The position numbers were made by a program, and so were the translations under genes. Positions 23,166 through 33,622 of a DNA stretch of 64,000 nucleotides are shown one piece after another. Location: positions 23,098,360 through 23,162,359 of the forward strand of contig NC_087069.1 of the NCBI RefSeq assembly GCF_963678635.1, read 5' to 3'. The first letter of the stretch is position 1. Every line of letters starts with the position of its first letter. The notes beneath the pieces are model-generated. The model did not search any database. It was not told where the DNA came from and saw nothing but the letters and a program-made list of their open reading frames with translations. The stretch is from Symsagittifera roscoffensis. Lineage: Eukaryota > Xenacoelomorpha > Acoela > Convolutidae.

Positions 23166-23454
23166 ATCATGGTTCAACGTTTCTCGAAACAGTTCGTTCA
23201 AAATTAAAATTATTAACATCATTCACACTGATTCTCCGTGGTTGGTACTTGCACTATATGATATTCCCTAAAGTCCCTACGCATCACTTCCACCATGTGC
23301 CAGACTTAGATTGGGATGGCCATTCGAGCCAAAAAACTTCAGAGACTGTTTTTTCTTAAACTATTACTAGATGAGGCGAGTACATAAGGTTTTGCACTGA
23401 GAAGATCATTTTGAACAATAAGTTAAGAAAAAATACAAGAATAAGACGGATGTA

Positions 23455-23587
23455 GTGCTAAGAGAGGAGGTAGTTGACAGTAGTTGAGATGAAATTAAAA
23501 TGTTAAGAGCTGAGAGAGGAGGTAATTAAAAGTAGTTGTGTTGAAATTAAATTGCTTAGAGCTGAGAGATGAGGTAGTTGACGGTAG
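23455..23587. repeat. Minisatellite of about 60 bp, unit A
   Basis: Three imperfect copies of a unit built on 'gctgagagaggaggtagttgacagtagtt...gaaattaaatt'. The third copy is cut at 23586-23590, where the viral insert begins. Same array intact in unit B at 29100-29262. Confidence 0.8.
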
Positions 23588-24532
23588 TATGTAGACATAA
23601 AGGGGGGTTTGTCGCAATTCTTGAGCAAACTGATAATATTTACGTCAAACTTTCATCCTGAAACTATTGTCGCTAAACATTCTAATTTTAATGCTTTCTA
23701 TAGAAGAATAACTCTTTTGTTGGAATTCACCGGCGCTATTTACCCAGACATAAAGGAATGTTAATTAACTTGTGTACTTATACAATTTTGTTTACAACTT
23801 ATTTAGTTAGTGTCTAGTCGAAGATTGAGTAGGCCGCTCTCTTTTGTCTGTCGAATTCACCCCCCGCGGCGTCGGTGCTTCTCTTTTGTAGTTGCATATT
23901 CGGTGCATTTAGTACTGTTATCTTGCTGTTAGACGGTTCGTTTATTGGACTCTTCATTTTTACATAACTTGTTACTTTTATATCGTAGAGATCAATTAGA
24001 TCTTTGGCGCATTCTAGAGCTATCCCGTAGAAGGCCTGACTTGATGAGGTAGGTAACCACCTTGTTTTTGAGATATACATATTTCCGGCGGAATCGTTCC
24101 AGTTGAATTTTGGGTAACGGATAATCCACTTTTTATATCCCTTAAGTACAGATTTTCGGCAATCCTGATATTGTTCAATCGAATTAGTTGTAGATAGCGG
24201 CCGGTCACAGTAACGGGACCACATATGAGGTAGATCGATCGCCGCACCGGATTCTAGTATTTTTGGGAAGGCCGCCGATTGTCTAGGTAACATCTCGATT
24301 TTGTAGCAGGTTAATTTATATTCCATATATCGATTCTTTAAGTTTCCCCATCCACTCCAATCTGATGGTGAGGTAGTGATAACGGTTGGTTTATCCACGT
24401 ACGCGCTATCCCAAGAGCCGTTACTAATGAATCTTTCGCTGTGATACCTGTACTTAAGCGAACGACGTTTGATACTACGTTTCCTACGGTATATAGTAGG
24501 TCGGCGACGATATTGGCGGCGACGAGCGAACC
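23586..24532. mobile_element. Endogenous CRESS-DNA virus element (circovirus-like), rep fragment plus cap
   Basis: About 950 bp present in unit A but absent from the matching place in unit B, where the minisatellite runs straight on (about 29235-29262). It encodes a Rep C terminus (plus) and a capsid-like frame (minus), convergent with 49 bp between their stops. This is the ambisense layout of circoviruses, cycloviruses and relatives. It is visibly less AT-rich than its surroundings. The 5' halves of rep and the origin region are missing, so only part of a circular genome was captured. About 28 bp of the target appear lost at the insertion site. No flanking LTR, TIR or target duplication was seen. 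Confidence 0.85.
23588..23764 (+). pseudogene. CRESS-DNA virus Rep, C-terminal helicase fragment
   Basis: A 58-codon frame follows a TAG at 23585-23587. It reads YVDIKGGLSQF, then LIIFTSNFHPE, then NAFYRRITLLLEF and ends at TAA. KGG followed by a hydrophobic strand and TSN is motif C of the superfamily 3 helicase of CRESS-DNA Rep proteins, and the later RRI fits the conserved arginine region. A full Rep is about 280-330 residues and begins with the HUH endonuclease, so roughly four fifths is missing and this fragment cannot replicate DNA. Its 5' edge coincides with the point where similarity to unit B stops, so truncation happened at or before insertion. Confidence 0.85.
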
Positions 24533-24545
24533 TATGAGTTAAGAG
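23814..24545 (-). pseudogene. CRESS-DNA virus capsid-like protein, start codon lost
   Basis: Open for 243 codons from an upstream stop (24546-24548) to the stop at 23814. There is no ATG before the basic region; a GTG at 24398 is internal. The N terminus is arginine-rich (FARRRQYRRRPTIYRRKRS and RRSLKYRY, about residues 5-40), as in circovirus capsids, where it binds DNA and carries the nuclear signal. The rest has GSWDS, YKLTCYKIEMLP, WNDSAG, TRWLPTSSSQAFYGIAL and DIKVTSYVKMKSP, a strand pattern consistent with a single jelly roll. Length matches a full capsid of about 230 residues. The absence of stops in AT-rich surroundings suggests a fairly young insert or retained selection. Tail-to-tail with the rep fragment. 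Confidence 0.75.
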
Positions 24546-24559
24546 TTAAGGGTATCTTC

Positions 24560-25735
24560 ATATCAAATTTGTGGGTTTAGCCAATTAGAATTGATTTTCC
24601 ATATTTGATCTTTAGTCGTATCCAATCAGATATCAGCTTCCTTTTACTGAGTTTGTATATAACAGTCGAGTACAATCGGAAAAAATGTCAAATTTAGGAT
24701 CTTTATACACATTTTTGTTTCCAATCACAATAATATTCATTTATGTTATGATGGTGTATCCAACAAGAGAACCTTTTTAAAAACTGAATTCTTCTAAAAA
24801 AGTAAAAATTTACACAAAAGCAATCGCAAAAAAAAACATGACCAAATTTTGTTCGCTGTCAAACTAAAAACCATTGCTGATTTAAATAACAGAAGAAAGA
24901 AAGTTATCACAATCAGCTTTTTCCACACTTTTTTTCATCATTTTATTTAAATTTTTTGTGTCTAATGAAAAACAATTTGCTGATTTTTGGGTAGATAGTC
25001 AAGTTTTTTGGTTTCAATTTAAATTTGAAAAGATAGCTCAAAGCTGATAAAATTTTCAAAACAAATCTCCGGAAATCTGATTCCAAACCTGATCACGCAG
25101 GGTTTCGAACTTTATAAATCTTTAGAGAACTGAAAGAATGAAAAAAAATAGCTGTGGAATTCTTAAAAATTTGGGTATCGGGTAGGGGATAAAATAAGTC
25201 TTTGATATTTTACAGTGCGACTTTCTGATTAATTTCAAACTTTCGAGAATAACAAATTTCTTTCCTAGTCAGGTGTAATCAAGCGGTAAAATTAGGGCTT
25301 TAATACGCAATACGTGGATCAAAAGTGAACTCTTTGATTCAGTAAGTTTCCCTAAATAAACTTTTACTTAGTCGGAGAAATCCCTGTCGGAGAACCAAAT
25401 GGAGTTTTTTTTGTAGAGTAACTCAAGACATTTTTCAAATAATGAAAGAAACCAATTTTTAAATCAATTTTAAAATTGGTCAAATCTGATTGGTTGAAAT
25501 CGAAAATGTTTGGTTACTTTCCTTTAAGCGACTGCAAATAAATTAAATTAATATAAATTTTTGTACGCTAAGAACAATCGTTCTATGCATTGTATAACTA
25601 CTTGAAAAATATCACTTTTCCCCGAAAAATTCAAAGTAAATATAAATCACTGAATAATTTTTTGGGACATTTCAAATTCTTCACTTTGGTGAGTACAAAA
25701 TAATATTTTTTTTGGTACCTTGTTATGCTTCCAGA
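24560..25735. other. AT-rich intergenic DNA of unit A
   Basis: Collinear with 29275-30515 in unit B. No coding frame recognised. It ends in a T-rich tract and 'cttccagatttag' just before the polymerase ATG, which could be a splice acceptor. Confidence 0.4.
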
Positions 25736-25849
25736 TTTAGATGGCGGTGCTTTACAGAAACGAAAAAGTGAAATGTGGGGACTGTGGCAAAGATAGCAGG
25801 CAAGCTGATAAAACACGACATGAAAAAAGATGCGCGAAAGGTGTTATTT

Positions 25850-26525
25850 TTTGTCCCGACTATAATTATTGCACTTACAATCAACAAAAAATGACTTATC
25901 ACATGGCCAAGAAGCATGCTCCACCAACTTCCAAGCAATCAACGGTTAGCTCGTTTTGCGAAAAAGTGTTTCCGAGTTACTACTTCCTCCGTCAACATCA
26001 GAGAACAAGGAGTGAAACAACGGAAACCAAGCGATTTTGTATTGGACTTGGATAATGTTGTGGAGGAGGAAGGGGAAGATGGAGAGAAACTCAAAGAGGA
26101 GTTGAGTGCTTTCAACATTTTCTGGTGGATACAGAAGTGGAAAACGGAAGACAGAAGGTAATTAACTCAAATGCTAAAGTTAGATACCAAAATTGTCATC
26201 GAGAATGACAAGTTTGCTTCAGCCACAAAAATCAAAATTGATTTTGAATTTAATTTTCGTAATGTCGAAACGCGAGACTATCGGTATTACTACGCACACG
26301 AAAACAATACTTTGTATGAAAATTTGAATTTCACTATACAAAAACGGATTTGATTACAATCCAGTGAAAAGACGGAAAAAATGAGCAATGCAGCCAGGAA
26401 CGCCAGACCACAAAGTGGATATTCAAATTGATCACTAACTTTACAATTTTTGCCGCTTTGCTCAAAAGCAATCCAATGAGATGACCGATTTTGTAGTACC
26501 TGAACCTTTACTACAATATTCGCAC
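25850..26525. repeat. 676-bp tandem duplication, first copy
   Basis: Nearly identical to 26526-27201 (one difference noticed: 'gaacctttac' against 'gaacttttac'). Junction at a shared 'tttgtccc'. The two translated proteins at 25916/26592 and 26171/26847 are the same, so this is much younger than the A/B duplication. Confidence 0.95.
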
Positions 26526-27201
26526 TTTGTCCCGACTATAATTATTGCACTTACAATCAACAAAAAATGACTTATCACATGGCCAAGAAGCATGCTCCAC
26601 CAACTTCCAAGCAATCAACGGTTAGCTCGTTTTGCGAAAAAGTGTTTCCGAGTTACTACTTCCTCCGTCAACATCAGAGAACAAGGAGTGAAACAACGGA
26701 AACCAAGCGATTTTGTATTGGACTTGGATAATGTTGTGGAGGAGGAAGGGGAAGATGGAGAGAAACTCAAAGAGGAGTTGAGTGCTTTCAACATTTTCTG
26801 GTGGATACAGAAGTGGAAAACGGAAGACAGAAGGTAATTAACTCAAATGCTAAAGTTAGATACCAAAATTGTCATCGAGAATGACAAGTTTGCTTCAGCC
26901 ACAAAAATCAAAATTGATTTTGAATTTAATTTTCGTAATGTCGAAACGCGAGACTATCGGTATTACTACGCACACGAAAACAATACTTTGTATGAAAATT
27001 TGAATTTCACTATACAAAAACGGATTTGATTACAATCCAGTGAAAAGACGGAAAAAATGAGCAATGCAGCCAGGAACGCCAGACCACAAAGTGGATATTC
27101 AAATTGATCACTAACTTTACAATTTTTGCCGCTTTGCTCAAAAGCAATCCAATGAGATGACCGATTTTGTAGTACCTGAACTTTTACTACAATATTCGCA
27201 C
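26526..27201. repeat. 676-bp tandem duplication, second copy
   Basis: Second copy of 25850-26525. Unlike the first, it is followed by the natural continuation ('gaactgacttttatataac'), which matches 31340-31360 in unit B. Confidence 0.95.
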
Positions 27202-27340
27202 TTGAACTGACTTTTATATAACAAAGTCAACGAACCATTCAAAGATCATCTGTGTCTTTTCCGAGCCTTGGCCATGTACATGAAGGGACACAGTGATCTC
27301 GACTCTCACACCTTCAGATACTTTACGGAATTTATAACAT

Positions 27341-27560
27341 TATAACCTTGCACCTCTTGATTGTGGCAAAAATTTGTCTTCTATTGTAAGTTGCTATGTC
27401 ATACATTTTGTTGCAGTTTGCAAGCTTCTGATCCATAGTTGACTCTTCGTCCGGAGTGAATATCAATATAGGAACGAGTCTAAAGTTTTCAGCATCGTGA
27501 TTAGCAGTTTATCTTATTGCTGCGATTGCTTCTTCCTTTTCACCCATAAGACATGCTGTT
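27341..27560 (-). pseudogene. Gene X copy 3, partial
   Basis: Matches the MDQELANCNK exon and flanking coding of gene X at DNA level ('gtaagttgctatgtcatac', 'tttgcaagcttctgatccatag'). Broken frame, truncated by the A/B junction. Confidence 0.55.
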
Positions 27561-27935
27561 TTTTTTCGATTTTTTCCAACTCATTTTTCTTGAATATTTG
27601 AAAGGAGGATTCAATGATATTTTTCCCCTTGTAGGCTACTGGGACCAAGCAAGTCTCCCAATTGTTGTTAGATTTTTTGAGAATTCAATATTATTGGGAC
27701 TAGTTTCTTTTCTTGAGTATACTTTTGATAAGCAAACTGATCAGATGAGGAGAAATGAGAGAAATGATTTCGAGATAAATTGAAAATGGAAATAGACAGA
27801 TTGAGTCACTCAGTTAACCATTAAAAGAATGAACCTGTAAGCGGAATTTTTGTAAGAAGTTTCTCAGTGTGGAATTGTGTAGATGTTGGTGTTCCTATAT
27901 AAATCCACAATTCTCAGCAAAAACCATTGTTCCAG

Positions 27936-28330
27936 ATGGCTGCTGCGATATGTCAAGCTTTTCCCAGGTTTCATTTCGATTATTGTAAGAAATCGCTTCT
28001 GATTTCCGTTCTGTTGTCTTTTATGAAAAATATATATTAACCCATGATTATTATGTCTCTACCCACCTTTTTTACTATTATTTGAAAAATTGTAGATTTC
28101 ACATACCTCTGATTGGTACATCTTTTGATCAAATTTTACAATGATTGGATAAATTTCAATTGACATACCAAATTATCGATGGTCTTTAGACTCTGAATGA
28201 AAACAGATCTTATTCAAATGTTTTTTCATCAACTTGATTGCGCTGTTTATCTCATTTTGAAAAGGAAAGATGTAGAAAATGCATTGTAATGCAAAGAAAA
28301 TACTACGCAAAAAATTCAAGCGTCATGGTT
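27936..28330 (+). pseudogene. Gene Y, unit B copy
   Basis: ATG at 27936 opens MAAAICQAFPRFHFDYCKKSLLISV in one frame before a frameshift. Later parts (IPLIGTSFDQIL, LDKFQLTYQIIDGL) align with the unit A copy but have their own stops. The two copies were inactivated independently, so gene Y was probably intact when duplicated. Function unknown. Confidence 0.45.
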
Positions 28331-28586
28331 CAACATTTCTGGAAAGAATTCTTTTAAAACTCGAAATATTAACATGATTTCTTAAAAAACTGACTGTTTC
28401 AATAATGGTTACGGTTTAATTTTTTTTGACCAGATGCAAAAAATCAAGTTCCCTAAAATGTGTGCAAATTTGAAGCACTAAATTAATGTATATTCTAAAT
28501 GTTTTTCAATGGTGTACATTGAACTTCTCATGTCCTCTCCTAATTAAAAGGAAACTGAAGAAATTAATTAAATAAACAATATTTAT

Positions 28587-28985
28587 TTACAAAACATGAT
28601 CAAATTGCTGTCGAGTAGCAGTAGAGTTCTGGATGTTCTCTATAGAACGCAAAGCTGGACAAGGTTCCATCGCTGGTAGTTGTTGTGGAGCTCGAGGCGT
28701 AATTGTTGTGAAGCCCTCATCTTATTCTATTGTGATGGGGTTTTCGGCTGATCCCATCTCCTCCTCCCGAGGAAAGAGGAAATTGTTGACTGGTTGAGCA
28801 ATATATCTTGAGTCAGGAACATCGTGATAGTCCATCTCATTTTGTTTTGCAATCTGTGACATCATTCACATCATTCACACTGATTCTCCGTGATTGGTAC
28901 TTGCACTGTCTGATGTTCGTTGAAGTCCCTTCGCATTACTTCCATCATGTGCCAGACTTTGATTGGGATGTCCATTTGAGCCAAA
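28587..28985 (-). pseudogene. Gene Z: unrecognised minus-strand gene, 3' end
   Basis: The minus frame reads GSNGHPNQSLAHDGSNAKGL, two stops, then SQIAKQNEMDYHDVPDSRY, FLFPREEEMGSAENPITIE, a stop, and EGFTTITPRAPQQLPAM...RQQFDHVL, ending at TAA (28587-28589). That TAA overlaps a polyadenylation-type AATAAA. Most of it (28375-28865) is missing from unit A, where the sequence jumps across a shared 'acat'. Acidic and proline-rich; no family recognised. In unit B it lies between gene Y and the polymerase. Confidence 0.4.
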
Positions 28986-29099
28986 AAACTCCAGATACGG
29001 ATTCTTGCAACTTAAATCAGGACTAGATCAGTAAGGTTTTGCACTGAGAAGATTGTTTTGAACAATAAAATAAGAAAAAAATACAAGAATAAGACTGAT

Positions 29100-29262
29100 G
29101 TAGTGCTAAGAGAGGAGGTAGTTGACGGTAGTTAAGATGAACTCAAAATGTTTAGAGCTGAGAAAGGAGTTAGTTGACAGTAGTTAGGTTGAAATTAAAT
29201 TGTTTAGAGCTGAGAGAGGAGGTAGTTGACAGTAGTTAAGTTGAAAACAAAATGATTTTGAG
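29100..29262. repeat. Minisatellite of about 60 bp, unit B
   Basis: Three imperfect copies of the unit seen at 23455-23587, here uninterrupted. It marks the pre-insertion state of the viral integration site. Confidence 0.8.
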
Positions 29263-29274
29263 TTAGGAGTGAGG

Positions 29275-30515
29275 AGTACCTTCAAATCAAATGTGTGGAC
29301 TTAACCAAATAGAATTGATTTTCCATATATGATTCCGTAGTCGTATCCAATCAGATATCCGCTTCCTTTTTTATTGAAATTGTATATAAAAGTCGTGTAC
29401 AATCAGAAAAAATTCAAATTTAGGATCTTTATACACAATTTTGTTTCCAAACACAATAATATTCATTTAAGTTATGGTAGTGTAACCAACAAAAGAACCT
29501 TTTTAATGACTTAAAAGCAAAAATACATGACGAAGTTGTGTTAGCTGTAAAAGTAAAAAATATTGCTGATTAAAAAAACACAAAAAAAATCATGCAATCA
29601 GCTTTTCCACAATTTTTTTCTTCGAATTATTTGAATTTTTTGTGTCATATCAATGAGACATTGCTGATTAATGAGTAGACAGTCAAGCTTTTGATTTTGA
29701 ATTAAATTTGAAAAAATAGCTCAAAGGGGATGAGTTTTTCAAAACAAATCTCTGAAAAGCTGATTCCAAACCTGATCATGCAGGGTTTTGAACTTTATAA
29801 ATCTTTGAAGAACTGAAAGAATTAAAAACTTTGCTGTAAAATTTTTATTTTTTTTTGCGTATCGGGTAGGGGATAGAAAGAAACTTTGATATTTTATCGT
29901 GCGACTTTCTCAATAATTTCAAACTTTCTAGAATATAAAAATTCTTTCCTAGTCAGCTGCAATCCAGCGGTAAGTAAGTTTAAGGCTTTAACAAACAATA
30001 TGTTGATCAAAAGTAAACATTTTTTTTAATTCAGTAAGTTTCTCTAAAAAACTTTTCTTAGTCGAAGAACTCTCTTTCGGACAGGGTAAATTTCCAAAAA
30101 ACTGTGAAAAAATTAACAGTCAATGTCTATTTCATCAATTAGAAGATCAAATGTATTTTTTTCTTTGTCGTTGTAGAGTAACTCAAGGAAATTCAAGTGT
30201 TTTTTATAGACATTTTTCAAACAATGAAAGAAACCAAATATTAAATCAATTGTAAATTTGGTCATTTTTGAATAATTGAAATTGAAATTGTTTGGTTACT
30301 TTCCTTAGGGACTGCAAATAAATTAAACGTATACTGATTTTTTATGCTAACAAAAATTGTTCTACTCATTGTATAACTACTTGAAAAAAATCACTTTTTC
30401 CCCAAAAATTCAAAGTAATTATAAATCACTGGTAAATTTTTTGGGACATTTCAAATTCTTCACTTTGGTAAGTACAAAATAATATATTTTTTTGGTACCT
30501 TTGTTATGCTTCCAG
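29275..30515. other. AT-rich intergenic DNA of unit B
   Basis: Collinear with 24560-25735. No coding sequence recognised. Confidence 0.4.
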
Positions 30516-30521
30516 ATTTAG

Positions 30522-32490
30522 ATGCCGGTGCTTCACAGAAACGAAAAAGTGAATTGTGGGGACTGTGGCAAAAATAGCAGGCAAGCTGATAAAGCACGAC
30601 ATGAAAAAAGATGCGCGAAAGGTGTTATTTCTTGTCCCGACTATAATTAATTCACTTACAATCAACAAAAAATGTTTTATCACATGGCCAAGAAGCATGC
30701 TCCACCAACTTCCAAGCAATCAACGGTTTGCTCGTTTTGCGAAAAAGTGTTTCCGAGTTACTACTTCCTCCGTCAACATCAGAAAAAAGAACAAGGAGTG
30801 AAACAACGGAAACCAAGCGATCTTGTATTGGACTTGGATAATGTTGTGGAGGAGGAAGGAGAAGATGGAGAGAAACTCAAAGAGAAGTTGAGTGCTTGTC
30901 ATAATTTTCTGGTGAAAACAGAAATGGAAAATGGGAGACATAAGGTAATTATTTTTCAAATGTCAAAGTTAGATAACAAAATTGTCATGGAAAAGCTTGC
31001 AGAAGTCTTCAACAAGTTCGCTTCAGCCGCAAAAATCAATATTGCTCTTGGATTTGTTTTTTGTAATGTCGAAACGAATGATTATTGGTATTACTACGCA
31101 CACGAAATCAATATTTTGTATGAAAAAAATGAATTTACTGTGTACGAAAACGGATTCGATTACAATCCAGGGAAAAGACAAAAAAATTGACCTTATGGAG
31201 CAATGCAGCCAGGAACGCCAGAATACAAAGTGGATTATCAAGTTGATCACTAACGTTACAGTTTTTGCTGCTTTGCTCAAAAGCATTCCATTGAGATGAC
31301 CGACTCTAATGTACCTGAACCTTTTCTACGACATTTGCAATTGAGTTGTCTTCTATCTAACAAAGACAACGAACCATTCAAAGATCATCTTTGTCTTTTC
31401 AACGCATTGGTCATGTACATGAACGGACACAGTGATCTCGACTTTCACACCTTTAGATATTTTACAGAATTTATAATAAAGTTTGGTTATAATCCTAAAA
31501 ACTTCTATGGAGCTTCCAATGAAGACGAACCTGTTGTCGAAAAAAGTGTTCAAAGAAACCATTTTAGTTACGTTTTTGATGTACAAGAGGGAGATTACGT
31601 GGTAGAATTGGCTCGTCGACTTATTTGAAGTTTTGACAAAACAGTCAAAACTTTGCGATTCAACAATTATGTCATTCATACGAATGATATAAATAGTTTT
31701 TTCGATGCCCTAGCTGTCATGGCTTTTTCAACAGGTTGATCAATTTCGATTGACAGATATCTTATGATTTGTAAAGATCGAGTGCAACACACTTATCTGA
31801 AGAAAGTATATACACTTCGAAAAACGCTATTTGAAAAGTTGGAAGGTTTCAAAATCATAGGTTCGAAAGATAACTTTTTATTCAACAACCTAGCCATTTT
31901 CGATCTTGACTCGATAAGAATTCCAACAGATGAACTAAAAGCTACCCAAACCTCATCCTGTATTGGAAAATACGTTATAATTTCAGTATCAAAATCGTCG
32001 AATCTGGTCATTGAACCGATTTTTCTTTATACCAAGGATCCGCAAGGTTTTATTAATGACTTTGTAAACAATCTTGATATTTTGGCTGAAGAAAAAATAA
32101 ACCTCGAAATGAGAACTAAGTTGAATGGAAGATGTCGAAATCATCTAACTGAAATTTTTGAACAATGAGAAGAAAAAATAGATGACACAGAGGAGCTAAT
32201 ATGTCAACCCAGTTTTCAAGAATGCTAAAAAGTCAGGTGATTGATTTGAAAGAAATTCTAGAGAGGTATGTTAACACATTACCTGTATTTGGGTTTAACT
32301 GTGGAAGATATGATCTGAACTTGATCCAACGCTATCTTAATCAAGGATAAAGAAGTTGAACCAAAGAATCAATTTTATATCCTTCAAGTATGGAGACATA
32401 CAGATTATAGATATCATAAAGTTTTTGGGTGGAGCAACATCTTTAGACTCCATTCTAAAAGCCTATAAAGCAAGTGATTCAAAAAATTTT
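30522..32490 (+). pseudogene. Maverick-type family B DNA polymerase: zinc fingers and exonuclease part
   Basis: ATG at 30522. Zinc-finger-like ligands CGDCGK...H..RC and C..CEKVF...H recur as in unit A (a TAA disrupts the second finger). A charged linker follows, then EPFKDHLCLFNAL and HSDLDFHTF (31296-31628), ICKDRVQHTYLKKVYTLRKTLFEKLEGF and the exonuclease I-like strand LAIFDLDSI (31764-32168). At about 32283-32340, FGFNCGRYDLNLI corresponds to exonuclease II of protein-primed polymerases. Several stops and frameshifts separate these pieces, so it is dead. In Mavericks this enzyme replicates the element by protein priming. It continues into the four-fold repeat at 32491. Confidence 0.8.
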
Positions 32491-33622
32491 TTTTCCCTAT
32501 GAAAGGCTTGACAGTGCCGACAAACTCGAGAATGAAGAATTACCTCAAAACTAAGCATTTTTTCACTAAACTAAGAAGCAACAACCTTCTTGATAAAGAC
32601 TTTAAGGATTATCAGAACTTGAGATGAAGTGGACTTGATGAGCAACGAGCACTGGAAAAAAATCAAATCAAGACAGTACCAGCATCCGAATGGGACCTGT
32701 ACAAATATTTACAAGAGATATGACAGAACAAGGGAATGATACATGTAAAAGTTTATTGCATTGGTACAACTACAAAGGTGTTGTTCCAACCCTTGAAGCA
32801 GCGCAAAAAATTGTTCAGTTTACCATCAGAAAGAAACTGATGTGTTAAAACTTGGATGTACTCTTCCAAATCTGGCAGATATTTGTCTGCACAAATCAAC
32901 AAATGAAATTTTCTAGCCATTTCGTGAAAGTGATAGATATTTGTTCGAGAAAATTTCATTTACCCGAAAAGCTGCAGTGAGCAAAATCATTATCAGAGAT
33001 TTCTATGATATCTGCAAATTAATCGTTGGAATTGATGCGAGCCAGTTTTAACCCTGGTCAGTTTGTCAAGATATGCCATCAGGATTGTAAGCATGATGGG
33101 AATTTGATTTCGATAAGCAAAAATCAAGGCTAGACATAAGCGATCTTTCACTTTTGAGACTATGGTCATGTCGTGTTATCAAGAAACAAGACCAGAATGC
33201 AGAACTGAGAGCTTCAACACATCCGGAAACCGAAAACAAATTGACTATCTTATTGTAGATGGACATTCCGATCACTGCAAAAAAGTGTTTGAAGCTATGG
33301 GTCATTTTTACCAATTCTGTCTCGGCAGGAGACTCGTCTCTTTGTGAGGGATGAGGATTTTGAGCGAGGAAACAAAAGGAGACAGATGGATGACTTGAGA
33401 TGGAGTAAATTCTCGCAAAAAAGAGGTGCAAAATCAGAGAGATGTGGTATATTGAGTGGTGGCAAAACTTCAAATCGATCGAAAAAATTAAGAATCATTT
33501 CCGACCCAATTTTCCCTAAAAATGACCTCTCTCTCCTAAATCTTCATAGAAAAAAAAAGGAGGGATTCCTTTATGGCTATATTCATTGTGAAATTGTTGT
33601 TCTAGACAAGCTGAAAGCAAAA
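32491..33622 (+). repeat. Polymerase internal tandem repeat, unit 1 (1132 bp)
   Basis: Begins with TTTTCCCTATGAAAGGCTTGACAG. The minus-strand frames here are shadows. On plus it encodes the region from the linker after exonuclease II through motif A. Motif A is at about 33030 (IVGIDASQF), where the codon after the aromatic position, expected Tyr in DxxSLYP, is TAA. It ends at the junction 'gaaagcaaaattttcc'. Confidence 0.85.

Larger units (their letters stand above)
25741..27201 (+). pseudogene. Maverick polymerase N-terminal zinc-finger region, unit A (truncated, internally duplicated)
   Basis: ATG at 25741. The frame has zinc-finger-like ligands: CGDCGK...H..RC (residues about 12-31), CPDYNYC...H...KKH (about 38-59) and a C..CEKVF-type finger with H near 85. 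A 5-nt loss relative to unit B shifts the frame at about 26004, after which the other frame reads LDLDNVVEEEGEDGEKL. The segment from 25850 is repeated at 26526. After 27201 it runs into sequence matching 31350-31480 and stops where unit B begins, so unit A has no polymerase domain. Zinc fingers before a B-family polymerase are known in Maverick-type elements of invertebrates. Confidence 0.7.
22190..27340. repeat. Tandem segmental duplication, unit A
   Basis: Runs from the gene X exon ('tacttcttgatcgtg') through gene Y, minisatellite and polymerase zinc-finger region, to 'ctttacggaatttataa'. It is collinear with unit B (27341-about 31480), sharing many blocks, for example 'ccagatggctgctgc' at 22751 and 27933 and 'ttttgcactgagaaga' at 23382 and 29037. 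Unit A differs by the viral insert (23586-24532), a 676-bp internal duplication and loss of the gene Z end. Divergence is several percent or more, so it is not recent. Confidence 0.8.
27341..31480. repeat. Tandem segmental duplication, unit B
   Basis: Starts in the middle of a gene X exon directly after unit A's polymerase segment ('gaatttataa' then 'ttgcacctcttgattgtgg'). It continues beyond 31480 into the rest of the polymerase, so unit B is the copy joined to the complete gene. Confidence 0.8.
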
